A stretch of 64,000 nt of DNA from Bacillota bacterium (GCA_023390335.1 JAEWCZ010000053.1:248001-312000), one strand, 5' to 3'. Positions 43,712 through 53,493 are shown, numbered from the stretch's first letter. Notes: generated by a model not told the origin, from the sequence alone. A program made the numbers and translations.

Positions 43712-45274
43712 ATGGGGGCTGATACAACCAAAATTTTCATTGCTATGTGCTCTTACATGGTATTGGTTATTGGTATTGGGATTTATTTTGCAAAGCGCGC
43801 TAACGAGAGCAGTGAGAACTATTTTATAGGAGGCAGGTCACTTGGACCATGGGTGGCTGCCATGAGTGCGGAAGCTTCGGATATGAGCGGATGGCTCTTG
43901 ATGGGTCTACCGGGAGTAGCATACTGGTGTGGATTGAGTGATGCTATGTGGACTGCAATAGGTCTGGCAGTGGGAACCTACATAAACTGGCTGATTGTAG
44001 CAAAAAGACTTCGAAGATATTCAACCGTAGCAGGGGATTCAATTACAATTCCAGATTTTTTCAGCAACAGATTCAAGGAAAAAAGAAAGGTACTTATGAC
44101 TATAGCGGCGTTGTTTATACTGGTGTTCTTTACAGTTTATGCATCAAGCTGCTTTGTTACTGTAGGTAAGCTTTTCAGTACCTTGTTTGGAATAAAATAT
44201 CAGTACATGATGATTGCTGGAGCAGCATTTGTTATTATATATACCTTCTTGGGAGGATTTCTTGCGGAAAGTGTATCAGATTTTATGCAGGGAGTAGTTA
44301 TGATATTTGCCCTGTGTACTATTCTAGTTGTGGGTGTACATACCGCAGGCGGTATTTCGGGTATTCTTGATAATGTCAGAGAAATACCCGGCTTTCTGGA
44401 TTTCTTCGGGATTGCTCAGCCTGAAACAGTAAAAGGTGTTCAGCAGTTGGGTGATGTCGGAAATCCTTTGTTTGGTGATGCGGGGAAATACGGTTTCCTT
44501 ACGATAATATCAACTATGTCATGGGGGTTGGGTTATTTCGGTGTACCTCAGGTATTACTTAGATTTATGGCTATCAGAAAAGTTGATGAACTTGGAAAAT
44601 CAAGAAGGATTGCCACTATTTGGTGTGTAATATCATTGTTTGCAGCAGTTGCAATAGGTATTATAGGTAGAAGCCTATATCCTGCAGAATTGCTGACAAA
44701 GAGTGCATCTGAGAATATATTCATAGTATTATCCTCAAATTTGCTCCCTGCATTGATGGCAGGTATAGTTATGGCGGGGATTCTTGCAGCTACCATAAGT
44801 TCTTCTGATTCCTATCTGCTTATTGCAGCTTCGGCTTTCTCGAAAAATATTTACCAGGGCATTATGAAGAAGGAGGCCAACGACAAGCAGGTTATGATGG
44901 TTTCACGTATCACACTTGTATTGGTTGCACTTATTGGAGTAATCATTGCATTGGACGAAAACAGTATCATATTTAAGGTTGTTGCATTTGCATGGGCAGG
45001 GTTTGGTTCAACTTTTGGACCAATAATGCTGTTTTCACTATTTTGGAAGAAAACCACTAGAGCAGGTGCCATCGCCGGAATGCTCACAGGCGGAGGAATG
45101 GTTTTTGTATGGGCACTTATTATAAAGCCAATAGGCGGGATTTTTGGTATTTATGAACTGTTTCCGGCATTCGTTCTGTCCTGTATTGCCATCGTACTGT
45201 TTTCAGTTATGTCAGGTGCACCTTCAAAAGAAATTCAGGATGATTTTGAACGAGCAAAGACATTGGAATGCTAA
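43712..45274 (+). CDS. putP: Sodium/proline symporter
   Basis: A protein of about 520 residues of the sodium:solute symporter family. It has 13 hydrophobic helices, SENYFIGGRSLGPWVAAMSAEASDMSGWLLMGLPG in the first core helix region (typical for PutP with the Na-binding residues), and PQVLLRFMAIRKVDELGKSRRIA later. Proline uptake could serve nutrition, Stickland-type fermentation or osmotic balance. ATG at 43712 with AAAGGAGG before it is preferred over the adjacent TTG. A terminator follows. It is monocistronic. Confidence 0.92.
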   Translation: MGADTTKIFIAMCSYMVLVIGIGIYFAKRANESSENYFIGGRSLGPWVAAMSAEASDMSGWLLMGLPGVAYWCGLSDAMWTAIGLAVGTYINWLIVAKRLRRYSTVAGDSITIPDFFSNRFKEKRKVLMTIAALFILVFFTVYASSCFVTVGKLFSTLFGIKYQYMMIAGAAFVIIYTFLGGFLAESVSDFMQGVVMIFALCTILVVGVHTAGGISGILDNVREIPGFLDFFGIAQPETVKGVQQLGDVGNPLFGDAGKYGFLTIISTMSWGLGYFGVPQVLLRFMAIRKVDELGKSRRIATIWCVISLFAAVAIGIIGRSLYPAELLTKSASENIFIVLSSNLLPALMAGIVMAGILAATISSSDSYLLIAASAFSKNIYQGIMKKEANDKQVMMVSRITLVLVALIGVIIALDENSIIFKVVAFAWAGFGSTFGPIMLFSLFWKKTTRAGAIAGMLTGGGMVFVWALIIKPIGGIFGIYELFPAFVLSCIAIVLFSVMSGAPSKEIQDDFERAKTLEC

Positions 45275-45317
45275 AAAACCTCAATTAATTTAATTGTATT
45301 ATTGTTTACGTAAAGAG

Positions 45318-45346
45318 ACCGCTCACTTTCAAATGGGCGGTTTTTT
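45318..45346 (+). terminator. Terminator after putP
   Basis: ACCGCTC pairs with GGGCGGT (one wobble pair) and is followed by six T. Confidence 0.8.
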
Positions 45347-45427
45347 ATATACTCACTCTTTCGCATATATTCTTATTTTATGATATCCTGTAAGGGACAA
45401 ATTAATAAATAGCCGGAGGAATGAACA

Positions 45428-45904
45428 TTGGACAAAAAAAGTGATGGTAATACAAACTGGTGTCAATCTGTAGGAGGAATCGTTTTAAAAGGAAATGAGG
45501 TACTTCTGGTACGCCACACATATGGAGCAGGCAAAGGAAAACTGATAATTCCGGGCGGATATGTTAAAGTCAACGAAACTCCACAGGAAGCATTATGTAG
45601 AGAAGTTTTAGAGGAAACTACGGTTGTCGCAAAACCAACTGCGTTGGTAGGAGTGCGCTTTAACTTAAAAGACTGGTATGCCGTGTTTCTAATGGATTAT
45701 GTTGAAGGAACGCCAAATTCAGATAATAAAGAAAACAGCGAGGCTTTGTTTATGGATATAAGCGAAGCTGTAAAATCTCCAGATGTTCCTGATTTGACAA
45801 GAGTAATCCTAAAAGGTGTCATAGAAAATAAAGAAAACGTACTTGAAAATAAACCTTTTGTTTCTCGTGAAAAACATGGGGAATATTCATTTTATGGGAT
45901 TTAA
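45428..45904 (+). CDS. Nudix hydrolase
   Basis: A 158-residue Nudix protein that hydrolyses a nucleoside diphosphate linked to another group. The Nudix box is GGYVKVNETPQEALCREVLEE, followed by TTV; the usual Gly near the end is Thr here. The segment SVGGIVLKGNEVLLVRHTYGAGKGKLIIPGGYV before the box is typical. It starts at a TTG behind CGGAGG. The substrate is not evident, and the gene stands alone with its own terminator. Confidence 0.88.
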   Translation: MDKKSDGNTNWCQSVGGIVLKGNEVLLVRHTYGAGKGKLIIPGGYVKVNETPQEALCREVLEETTVVAKPTALVGVRFNLKDWYAVFLMDYVEGTPNSDNKENSEALFMDISEAVKSPDVPDLTRVILKGVIENKENVLENKPFVSREKHGEYSFYGI

Positions 45905-45923
45905 TAAGATAAACCGGTGATAG

Positions 45924-45955
45924 GAACGACGCAAAGCAGCGTTGTTCTTTTTTTT
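45924..45955 (+). terminator. Terminator after Nudix gene
   Basis: GAACGACGC pairs with GCGTTGTTC around AAAGCA (one internal mismatch) and is followed by a run of T. Confidence 0.82.
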
Positions 45956-46151
45956 ATCTGCAATATTTTATGCTTAAATATGTACAAAATACAGGGATAA
46001 ATTGTATAATTAAGAAAGTGAAGTAATATTTGTATTAATTCATATTAATTGTAATTCAATTCAACATCCTACTCTCAAACACATTTTGTTTATCGATATA
46101 ATTCCTGCCAAAGCTTAAAAATTTTTAAAAACTTTTAATGGAGGTATTATC

Positions 46152-48302
46152 ATGAGGAAAAAATTCCTTAAAACAACCAGTTTCATGCTAATCACGTCAC
46201 TGCTGTTGTCATTATTCGTGTATGCTCCGACAACTTCAAAGGCAGCAACTTCGCCACGTGTAGGAGGCTCATTTTACAATTACGGCGAAGCCATGCAGAA
46301 AGCAATTCTTTTTTACAAAGCAAATCGCCTTGGTGATTTGCCAGACGACTATGTTCTGCCCTATAGGGGAGATGCAGCAATGACTGATGGAAAGGACGTA
46401 GGTCTTGACCTGACCGGAGGATGGGCAGATGCCGGAGACGGAATAAAATTCACACATCCTATGTCATATGCCGCAGGACAATTGGGGTGGGCTGTTTACG
46501 AATACCGTGATGCCTTTGAAAAATCAGGGCAATTAGATGACATCCTTGACGAGATCAAATGGGCTACAGACTTTTTTATAAAGGCGAACCCAAGTCCGGA
46601 TGTGTTGTATTACATGTGCGGCTATGAAGAGTCAGACCATTCAGTATGGATACCACACGAGATGCTGGATTACAAAACTGACAGAAAGTCGTTCAAGTTA
46701 GACCCTACAACACCGGGATCTGATGTAGCAGGCCAAACTGCAGCAGCCTTGGCTATCGCATCAATTATATTTGAGCCAACAAACCCTACATATGCAGAAA
46801 CCTGTTTGACACACGCAAAGCAGTTGTTTAAATTTGCTGATACATACAGAGGAAAAAATCCTCTAAAATCACTGTATCCTTCAGGAAGTTATGTGGACGA
46901 CCTGGCATGGGGTGCAATATGGCTGTATATTAAAACACAGGATTCAACTTATCTGGATAAGGCAAAATCAGTTCTTCCTGCGTCTGTTTTAGGCGGTCAA
47001 CACACACACTGTTGGGATGATGTAAGCTACGGTGCAGCTCTCAAAATAGCTCAGGCAAGTCATGATGAGGGTTATTCTGCAATGGTTGAAAAGAATCTCG
47101 ATTACTGGATGCCGGGGACAGGAATGAAATACACTCCAGGAGGACTGGCATGGCTTTCACAATGGGGCTCCCTCCGCTATGCAACAACAGCGGCATTTTT
47201 AGCATTTGTGTGGTCTGATGACAAAACAGTAGGAACTGCTTCAAAAAAACAGACTTATCACGATTTTGCCGAAAGACAGATAAACTATGCACTTGGAGAT
47301 AACCCACGCGGAGGCAGTTACGAAGTAGGCTTCGGAGAAAATGCACCTGAACATCCTCACCACAGAACTGCTCATGGTTCATGGACAAGTATGCTTAACG
47401 TACCTACCTTCCATAGACATATCCTCTACGGAGCATTGGTAGGAGGCCCTTCTTCTGATGATAGCTGGAAGGATGATATCAAAGATTATACACTGAATGA
47501 AGTTGCAACAGACTATAATGCAGGCTTTGTGGGTTGTCTGGCTAAAATGTACGGTATGTACGGAGGGAACCCTCTGGTAAACTGGCCAAAGCCTGAGGAT
47601 TTCAGATCACCTCAGGATAACCTGACCGAGTACTTTACAAGAGGTTGGATAATATACGAGGGGTATGGCAAGCTGAAAGTTATGTTCCAGATTAACAACC
47701 GTTCGGCTTGGCCTGCAACAATGAAGGATAAGATGTCCACTCGTTACTTTATGGATTTATCCGAAGTGTTTGAAGCAGGGGGTTCGGTAGATGATGTACA
47801 ATTAACCCTTGAAGATAGTCAGGGAGGAAAACTCATCGGACTCAAGCAATACAAGGATAATATATATTACTTTACCGTAGATTTTACGGGTACACAGATA
47901 ATGCCTGCAGAATGGGAAATGTGCGAAAAAGATGCAACGGTACAGATTGAATACAAAAACGGTGTGGGTTCCAACGAAAACGACTGGTCATATCAGAACC
48001 TAAGCGGCCCGCCAGACTTTGATGCAGTATCCTTTGCAGGAATGTCAAAATACATCCCCGTATATGACAACGGTAAACTTCTTTGGGGAGAAGAACCCGC
48101 AGGAGGAACACCTGAGATAAAGTACGGAGACATAAACACTGACGGAAACATTGATGCAATAGATTTTGCCCTGCTCAAAAAAATACTTATGGGAGACACA
48201 TCAGGAAATGTTAATTTGGCTGCCGCTGACTTTAACAAGGATGGCGATATAAATGCCATTGATTATGCGGCATTAAAGAGTTATTTACAGAGTGGTAATT
48301 AA
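46152..48302 (+). CDS. Cellulosomal GH9 cellulase with CBM3c and dockerin
   Basis: A 716-residue secreted processive-type endoglucanase. Signal peptide (1-31), GH9 catalytic domain (about 35-475) with [11 protein letters not shown] (catalytic Asp pair), the HRTAHGS region and [12 protein letters not shown] (acid/base Glu), then a CBM3c (about 490-640; [28 protein letters not shown]) and a type I dockerin (about 655-716). The dockerin has two calcium-binding repeats with Ala-Ile at recognition positions ([26 protein letters not shown]), as in C. cellulolyticum dockerins. The architecture is that of Cel9G-type enzymes. It should bind the scaffoldin cohesins and degrade crystalline cellulose with other subunits. 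Confidence 0.95.
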   Translation: MRKKFLKTTSFMLITSLLLSLFVYAPTTSKAATSPRVGGSFYNYGEAMQKAILFYKANRLGDLPDDYVLPYRGDAAMTDGKDVGLDLTGGWADAGDGIKFTHPMSYAAGQLGWAVYEYRDAFEKSGQLDDILDEIKWATDFFIKANPSPDVLYYMCGYEESDHSVWIPHEMLDYKTDRKSFKLDPTTPGSDVAGQTAAALAIASIIFEPTNPTYAETCLTHAKQLFKFADTYRGKNPLKSLYPSGSYVDDLAWGAIWLYIKTQDSTYLDKAKSVLPASVLGGQHTHCWDDVSYGAALKIAQASHDEGYSAMVEKNLDYWMPGTGMKYTPGGLAWLSQWGSLRYATTAAFLAFVWSDDKTVGTASKKQTYHDFAERQINYALGDNPRGGSYEVGFGENAPEHPHHRTAHGSWTSMLNVPTFHRHILYGALVGGPSSDDSWKDDIKDYTLNEVATDYNAGFVGCLAKMYGMYGGNPLVNWPKPEDFRSPQDNLTEYFTRGWIIYEGYGKLKVMFQINNRSAWPATMKDKMSTRYFMDLSEVFEAGGSVDDVQLTLEDSQGGKLIGLKQYKDNIYYFTVDFTGTQIMPAEWEMCEKDATVQIEYKNGVGSNENDWSYQNLSGPPDFDAVSFAGMSKYIPVYDNGKLLWGEEPAGGTPEIKYGDINTDGNIDAIDFALLKKILMGDTSGNVNLAAADFNKDGDINAIDYAALKSYLQSGN

Positions 48303-48314
48303 TAACGAATAAAT

Positions 48315-48598
48315 GGGTTGTTGCAGAATAGAAATTTTTTCTATTTTAACACTGTACTCCCGTATAAAATTGTATCAATGATTGCTTCCAAGATATTTGC
48401 AAGAGTTTCTGGCGGCTCATCATAGGATATTTTACCGTCGCTCACATTCATCATCCATGATTCAATGTGTCGCTAATACCTACATCGTGTAGGTATTACG
48501 GTAAAATATCCAAATTCGCCGACAAACATCTGCAAATATCTTTAACCAAGCTTCCATTGATACAATTTATACTCTAAGTACAGGTTTTGCAACAACCC
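48315..48598. repeat. Hairpin element copy 2, long nested palindrome
   Basis: Ends GGGTTGTTGCA (48315-48325) and TGCAACAACCC (48588-48598) are perfect complements. Inside are nested inverted repeats: GATATTTGC against GCAAATATC, GGATATTTTACCGT (48425-48438) against ACGGTAAAATATCC (48498-48511), and a central AATACCTAC/GTAGGTATT hairpin. TTGTATCAATGATTGCTT near the left end recurs almost exactly in copy 3. It fills the whole gap between the convergent GH9 and hydrolase genes. Confidence 0.82.
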
Positions 48599-48599
48599 T

Positions 48600-49187
48600 T
48601 TATTCTATAAAATCTTTAATCAAATCAAAAGCCTTTTCAGCTGAAGCCTTATTGTACTCACTTGAATAGGGATCAGCGAAACCGTGATTTCCTTCCAACA
48701 TATGAACTTTAACGCCGGGTTTTTTAAAACCGCTAACAAAATCCTTTACATTAAAGGATTTTTCATGGCTTGGTAAAAGAAGCAAGGCAGGACAAGAAGG
48801 AGAAATATCAGTAAAATCTCTTATCCTCGAGCCATAACAGCAGATAACGCCGGAAAAAAGCTCTGCTTCACTGCAAAGCCATGCAGTAGTAGCACCAACA
48901 CTAAAGCCAACCAAAAAAATACGCTTGTAGCTACTCTCGAATTGCTTTGCCAAGTTAATAACAATATCAGTTCCTTTTTCAAAACCTATATTCTCTAAGA
49001 AATACCTATAAGCAGCCTCCTGTTCGCTGTAATCAAAGGGATGTTCTAGACCACACAAATCAGGACATACAACGTCATAGCCATACAAAGCAAATCTATT
49101 GGCAGTATCTTTTATAAAGCGGTTAATTCCGTAAATTTCATGTATAAGAATTATTAAATTTTCCGAATTATTACTTATATTTGTCAT
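48600..49187 (-). CDS. Dienelactone hydrolase-like alpha/beta hydrolase
   Basis: A 195-residue alpha/beta hydrolase related to dienelactone hydrolases. It has the early motif LIHEIYGINRFIKDTANRFALYGYDVVCPDLCG, a nucleophile elbow GFSVGA with Ser in place of the Cys of true dienelactone hydrolases, and EGNHGFADP with the catalytic His near the end. Its substrate is unknown; an ester or lactone from plant material is one option. It is convergent with the GH9 gene. Confidence 0.82.
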   Translation of the reverse strand: MTNISNNSENLIILIHEIYGINRFIKDTANRFALYGYDVVCPDLCGLEHPFDYSEQEAAYRYFLENIGFEKGTDIVINLAKQFESSYKRIFLVGFSVGATTAWLCSEAELFSGVICCYGSRIRDFTDISPSCPALLLLPSHEKSFNVKDFVSGFKKPGVKVHMLEGNHGFADPYSSEYNKASAEKAFDLIKDFIE

Positions 49188-49272
49188 ACTAATATACTAC
49201 TATAAAATTAGTTGACACTCAAAATTATAAAAAGTAAACTTAAAATAAAATACATAAACTGGGAGAATATGT

Positions 49273-49743
49273 ATGGAAACAAGATCAGAAAAGGCTCAGC
49301 AGTTGTTTAAAGAGGGATATAACTGTTCGCAGGCTGTCTTTGGGGCCTTTAGCGATGACATCGGTATGGAATTAAAAAACGCTTTCAGAATAGCATCGTC
49401 CTTTGGGGGCGGAATGGGAAGATTGAGGGAAGTCTGTGGTGCTGTAAGCGGCATGTTCATGGTTGCCGGTATAATTTTCGGATATGATGAACCCAAGGAT
49501 ACTGAAGCTAAAAAAGAACACTACCAGCTTATACAGGAACTTGCCGAAAGGTTTAAAGAAACCAACGGCTCAATAGTGTGCAGAGAATTACTGGGACTGG
49601 GCAAGGGGCCTGACAATCCTACTCCTGAAGCAAGAACGGAAATCTATTATAAAAAACGTCCCTGTGCGGAATATGTAAAGTGCGCCGCTGAGATAATGGA
49701 ACAATACATAAATGAGAAAAAAGCAGAGGCTGTATTGGAATAG
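49273..49743 (+). CDS. C_GCAxxG_C_C family protein
   Basis: A 156-residue protein of the C_GCAxxG_C_C family, probably redox- or metal-active. The family's conserved Cys pattern is visible: NCSQAVFGAF near the start, EVCGAVSGMFM in the middle (here C-G-A-V-S-G), then VCRELLG and PCAEYVKCAAEIM at the end. Such proteins occur in anaerobes, sometimes with transport or oxidoreductase genes. The neighbouring convergent cadmium/zinc ATPase may be coincidental. Confidence 0.85.
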   Translation: METRSEKAQQLFKEGYNCSQAVFGAFSDDIGMELKNAFRIASSFGGGMGRLREVCGAVSGMFMVAGIIFGYDEPKDTEAKKEHYQLIQELAERFKETNGSIVCRELLGLGKGPDNPTPEARTEIYYKKRPCAEYVKCAAEIMEQYINEKKAEAVLE

Positions 49744-49762
49744 CATCTGCTTTTTAACTTTA

Positions 49763-51619
49763 TTATTTAAATGTATTATCTACTCTTAAAGCTCTGGCGG
49801 AATTAAGAATTGCTATTACAGATACACCAACGTCTGCAAATACAGCCTCCCAAAGGTTTGATAGTCCAAAGGCACCCATTACCAAAACAATAGCCTTAAC
49901 TCCAAGAGCAAATACAATATTTTGATTAACTATACGAAGTGTCTTTTTAGAGATAGCAATGGCAGTGGCTATTTTGGAAGGTTCATCATTCATAATAACT
50001 ACGTCAGCCGCTTCTATAGCAGCGTCAGAGCCAAGTCCACCCATGGCGATTCCTACATCGGCCCTTGAAAGCACAGGAGCATCATTTATTCCGTCCCCTG
50101 CAAAAGCCAGATTACCTTTTGGAGATTTTTCCGCTAGAAGTCTTTCAACTTTCTCAACCTTGTCTACGGGAAGCAACTCAGTGTACACTTCATCAAGACC
50201 AAGCTTTCGGGCAACTGCTTCACCAACATCCTTTGCGTCTCCCGTAAGCATTACGGTTTTATGTATTCCACATGCTTTAAGCTTTGCAATGGCAGAGGCT
50301 GAATCTTCCTTTATTTCATCTGATATAACTATATAACCTGCATAAACTCCGTTTACCGTTACATGAACAACTGTTCCAACAGTTTTATTATGGGAATACA
50401 TTACTCCTACTTTTTCCATTAACTTAGAATTACCGGCGTACACTGTTTTCCCGTCAACAACAGCTTTAACACCATGCCCCGGTATTTCTTCAACCTCTGT
50501 AATTCTGGAATTGTCAATCTCTGATTCAAAAGCATTTTTCAAAGACTGAGAAATTGGGTGGTTGGAATAGCTTTCAGCATGGGCTGTAAGCTCCAATAAT
50601 TCTGTATCAGAGATACCTACAGGATTAATCTCGGTAACCTTAAAAGTTCCTTTTGTAAGAGTTCCCGTTTTATCAAAAACAACTAACTCAGTAGCGGCAA
50701 GAGCTTCCAGATGGTTGCCTCCCTTTATGAGAATCCCCAGTTTTGAGGCTCCGCCAATACCCCCGAAGAAACCCAAAGGTATAGATATTACAAGAGCACA
50801 GGGACAGGAAACAACCAAAAAAGTCAATGCCCTGTAAATCCAATCGTTGAAGGTTGCTCCCGGAATAAGCAGCGGAGGCACAACTGCAAGAATGGCTGCA
50901 ACTATAACAACAACCGGAGTGTAATACCTTGCAAATCTGGTAATAAAGTTTTCACGTTTCGCCTTTTTATTGCTTGCATTTTCTACCAAGTCAAGAATTC
51001 TCGAAACTGTGGACTCACCAAACTCTTTGGTTACCTGAATTGTAAGAAGGCCGTTAAGATTTATGCAACCACTTAGAACCTCGCTGCCGACATTAATTTC
51101 CCTTGGAACAGATTCACCTGTCAACGCAGAAGTATCTACCAATGAATAGCCTTCTATGACCTTGCCGTCAAGTGGTATCTTTTCACCGGCTTTGACAACT
51201 ATAACATCATTTATAGAAACTTCCTCAGGGTCTACTGTAACAAGCTCTCCGTTTCGCTTAACATTTGCATAATCAGGACGTATATCCATCAACGCGGATA
51301 TAGATTTCCTTGAACGGTTAACGGCATAATCCTGAAACATTTCCCCAACCTGGTAAAAAAGCATAACAGAAACCGCTTCCGGGTACTCCCCTACAAAAAA
51401 TGCACCGATTGTTGCAATACTCATCAAAAAGTTCTCATCAAATACCTGACCGTGTGATATATTTCTAATTGCTCTCCACAGAACATCTCCTCCGATTATA
51501 AAATAGGCTGCAAGGAAAAATGCAAGATTCAGATAAGACGGGAATGATGCCGCCACTGCAATTATCAGAACCAACGTTCCGGCACCTATACGGATAATTT
51601 CTTTTTTAGCTTTATTCAT
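49763..51619 (-). CDS. Heavy-metal P1B-type ATPase (Cd/Zn/Pb export)
   Basis: An ATPase of about 618 residues that exports divalent soft metals. It has the CPC motif in the membrane (VVSCPCALVISIPLGFFGG), the phosphorylation site FDKTGTLTKG, the HP motif SNHPISQ and the hinge AGDGINDAPVLSRADVGIAMGG. There is no N-terminal metal-binding domain; a separate HMA protein is encoded just upstream. The ATG at 51619 has GAGGAG before it and is preferred over the frame's first start at 51646. Third gene of the cadC-HMA-ATPase operon. Confidence 0.92.
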   Translation of the reverse strand: MNKAKKEIIRIGAGTLVLIIAVAASFPSYLNLAFFLAAYFIIGGDVLWRAIRNISHGQVFDENFLMSIATIGAFFVGEYPEAVSVMLFYQVGEMFQDYAVNRSRKSISALMDIRPDYANVKRNGELVTVDPEEVSINDVIVVKAGEKIPLDGKVIEGYSLVDTSALTGESVPREINVGSEVLSGCINLNGLLTIQVTKEFGESTVSRILDLVENASNKKAKRENFITRFARYYTPVVVIVAAILAVVPPLLIPGATFNDWIYRALTFLVVSCPCALVISIPLGFFGGIGGASKLGILIKGGNHLEALAATELVVFDKTGTLTKGTFKVTEINPVGISDTELLELTAHAESYSNHPISQSLKNAFESEIDNSRITEVEEIPGHGVKAVVDGKTVYAGNSKLMEKVGVMYSHNKTVGTVVHVTVNGVYAGYIVISDEIKEDSASAIAKLKACGIHKTVMLTGDAKDVGEAVARKLGLDEVYTELLPVDKVEKVERLLAEKSPKGNLAFAGDGINDAPVLSRADVGIAMGGLGSDAAIEAADVVIMNDEPSKIATAIAISKKTLRIVNQNIVFALGVKAIVLVMGAFGLSNLWEAVFADVGVSVIAILNSARALRVDNTFK

Positions 51620-51651
51620 AAAAATCTCCTCGTAAATAAAAATCACCTATA

Positions 51652-51870
51652 TTACATCTTTACAGTACAATCAGGCTCAATTTTCTTTATGATTTTCTGA
51701 ACTGAAGCCATAATATCGTCAAAACTGTCGTCAGCTGCATCTATAGTAAGCTTTTGCATCATAAAGTTAACAGTAGCACTGTTAACACCGTCCAGTTTAT
51801 TAATTTCTCTTTCCATTTTTGAAGCACAGTTTGCACAACCCAAATCGTTTAGTCTATAATTTTTTTTCAT
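51652..51870 (-). CDS. Free-standing heavy-metal-associated (HMA) domain protein
   Basis: A 72-residue ferredoxin-like metal chaperone (YRLNDLGCANCASKMEREINKLDGV) with the GCANC metal site. It lies between the ArsR-type regulator and the ATPase that lacks its own HMA domain, so it probably hands metal to that pump. An acidic-basic C-terminal end (EPDCTVKM) adds a third Cys. Confidence 0.9.
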   Translation of the reverse strand: MKKNYRLNDLGCANCASKMEREINKLDGVNSATVNFMMQKLTIDAADDSFDDIMASVQKIIKKIEPDCTVKM

Positions 51871-51891
51871 ATCTAATTACCCCCTGATAAA

Positions 51892-52254
51892 TTATTCTTC
51901 TATATGTTCAAACCCCTGATCAATTATTGCTCTTACATGTGAATCGGACAATGAATAAAAAATAGTCTTTCCGTCACGTCTTGATTTAACCAGTTTTGCC
52001 TGTTTTAATATACGCAACTGGTGGGAAATAGCTGACTGACTCATGTTCAGCAGTTGGGCAATATCACAGACACACATTTCCGACTGAAAAAGCACATACA
52101 AAATTTTGATTCTTGTAGTATCACCAAAAATTTTAAAAAGCTCTGCAAGGTCATATAACTGTGTCTCTTCAGGCATATGTGACAGTACCTGATCTATAAC
52201 TTCTTTGTGAAGGCATATATAATCACATTTTTCAAGCCCCTTTTCAGTATCCAT
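51892..52254 (-). CDS. ArsR/SmtB-family metal sensor (CadC-like)
   Basis: A 120-residue winged-helix repressor. The metal-binding motif SEMCVCDIAQLL corresponds to ELCVCDL of the alpha-3 site, and an N-terminal Cys (KCDYICLHKE) adds ligands as in CadC. The recognition helix SQSAISHQLRILKQAKLV is standard. The tail has DSHVRAIIDQGFEHIEE, like the alpha-5 site of SmtB/CadC. It represses its own operon until cadmium, lead or zinc binds. First gene of the operon; a palindrome covers its promoter. Confidence 0.92.
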   Translation of the reverse strand: MDTEKGLEKCDYICLHKEVIDQVLSHMPEETQLYDLAELFKIFGDTTRIKILYVLFQSEMCVCDIAQLLNMSQSAISHQLRILKQAKLVKSRRDGKTIFYSLSDSHVRAIIDQGFEHIEE

Positions 52255-52304
52255 AAAAAACCTTCCCTTCTTTAGAAAAAAATATTAATTAACGATAATC
52301 ATTC

Positions 52305-52356
52305 ATATGAACGATTGTTCATATATAATATTATACTCTAAATTATGAGAAGTCAA
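52305..52356 (-). promoter_or_regulatory. cadC promoter and operator
   Basis: On the minus strand TTGACT (52356-52351) and TAATAT (52333-52328) are 17 bases apart. The palindrome ATATGAAC-GATT-GTTCATAT (52305-52324) lies just downstream at the start of transcription. It matches the usual form of ArsR/SmtB operators. Confidence 0.85.
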
Positions 52357-52480
52357 CCTTAAATAATGAAAAATAAACCAATTTATTTTTACATAAATAT
52401 ATCTGAAATTAGTACGTACAAGCCCCAAATGTAGTATGGTTGCATATTATGCAATAAAAAGTTAATTTGGAGTGATTTTT

Positions 52481-53290
52481 TTGGCTAAATTTCATATTGG
52501 AGATATTGTTATCAGAAGTTCTTATGGTGGAGATATTCTGTTTAGAGTAGTAAACATAAAAACTAACTTTAACGGAACGGAATCGTATGTTTTAAGGGGT
52601 TTGTCATACAGGATTGAAGCCGATTCACAGGGAGATGACCTTGTTAAGCAGGATGCAAGGACGGCGTATACCAGGGCTATAAATGAACTTGACCAGGTAA
52701 AAAATAGTATTAATTGTTGCAGGCCGGTATTCAAATCATTCCTGTCCAGAATCAAGCATAGGCCGGGTAGAATACTGCATATAGATTCAGCAGAGGATTT
52801 TATGAACCAATGCTTGGATTTTTATAAAAAAAGTAAGATCAACTGTTTCGGTAAATGGGTAAGTGAAAACAGGCAACCCTCGGTAGTAAAGCAATATTTG
52901 GAGTCGTATAAGCCTGATGTTTTGGTACTGACAGGGCATGATGGTTTGAAAAAGGGTGCCAGTAATTATCAATCCTTGGATAGCTACGCCAATTCAGCAT
53001 ACTTTATTGAAGCTGTAAAAATAGCCAGAGCATATGAATCTGATCCTGATAAGTTGTGTATATTTGCAGGAGCATGTCAGTCGTACTTCGAAGCAATCAT
53101 GCAGGCGGGAGCCAACTTTGCCAGCTCACCTAAAAGAATTCTGATAAATGCACTTGATCCGGCAATTGTTGCACAAAAGGTATCCGTTACAGACAGTTCT
53201 GTTATTCTTTCACCTAATTCAGTAATAGAATTAACAATAACCGGAAGCGACGGTATAGGAGGAAAAGATACAAGAGGGCAGATGAGATAA
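52481..53290 (+). CDS. yabG: Sporulation-specific protease
   Basis: A protein of about 269 residues of the YabG family, a cysteine protease that processes spore coat proteins (for example SpoIVA and coat proteins in Bacillus and CspBA in Clostridioides). The N-terminal KFHIGDIVIRSSYGGDILFRVV and the central VLVLTGHDGLKKG, LCIFAGACQSYFEAIMQAGANFASSPKRILINALDP are characteristic. Start at TTG 52481, with TTGGAG 8 bases before. It should be expressed late in the mother cell. It shows that the organism sporulates or descends from one that did. Confidence 0.9.
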   Translation: MAKFHIGDIVIRSSYGGDILFRVVNIKTNFNGTESYVLRGLSYRIEADSQGDDLVKQDARTAYTRAINELDQVKNSINCCRPVFKSFLSRIKHRPGRILHIDSAEDFMNQCLDFYKKSKINCFGKWVSENRQPSVVKQYLESYKPDVLVLTGHDGLKKGASNYQSLDSYANSAYFIEAVKIARAYESDPDKLCIFAGACQSYFEAIMQAGANFASSPKRILINALDPAIVAQKVSVTDSSVILSPNSVIELTITGSDGIGGKDTRGQMR

Positions 53291-53328
53291 ATTGTCAAGT
53301 ATAGTCCAATTGTTATACACATTAAATA

Positions 53329-53475
53329 GGATTGTTGCAAAATTAATTTTTACCTTGTTTAACATATACGCGAGTATAAATTGTATCAATGAAAGCTTGG
53401 AAGCGATCATTGATATAATTTTATACGGAAGTATCTTTGTTAAAACAGAAAAACTTTCTGCTTTGCAACAGATCC
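53329..53475. repeat. Hairpin element copy 3, GGATTGTTGCAAA ends
   Basis: GGATTGTTGCAAA (53329-53341) and TTTGCAACAGATCC (53462-53475) pair with one extra base. An internal stem joins TTGTATCAATGA with TCATTGATATAA. Interior blocks are shared with copies 1 and 2. It begins 38 bases after the yabG stop and is followed by TTTTTT, so it may act as terminator. Confidence 0.8.
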
Positions 53476-53493
53476 TTTTTTAATGTGTAAAAA

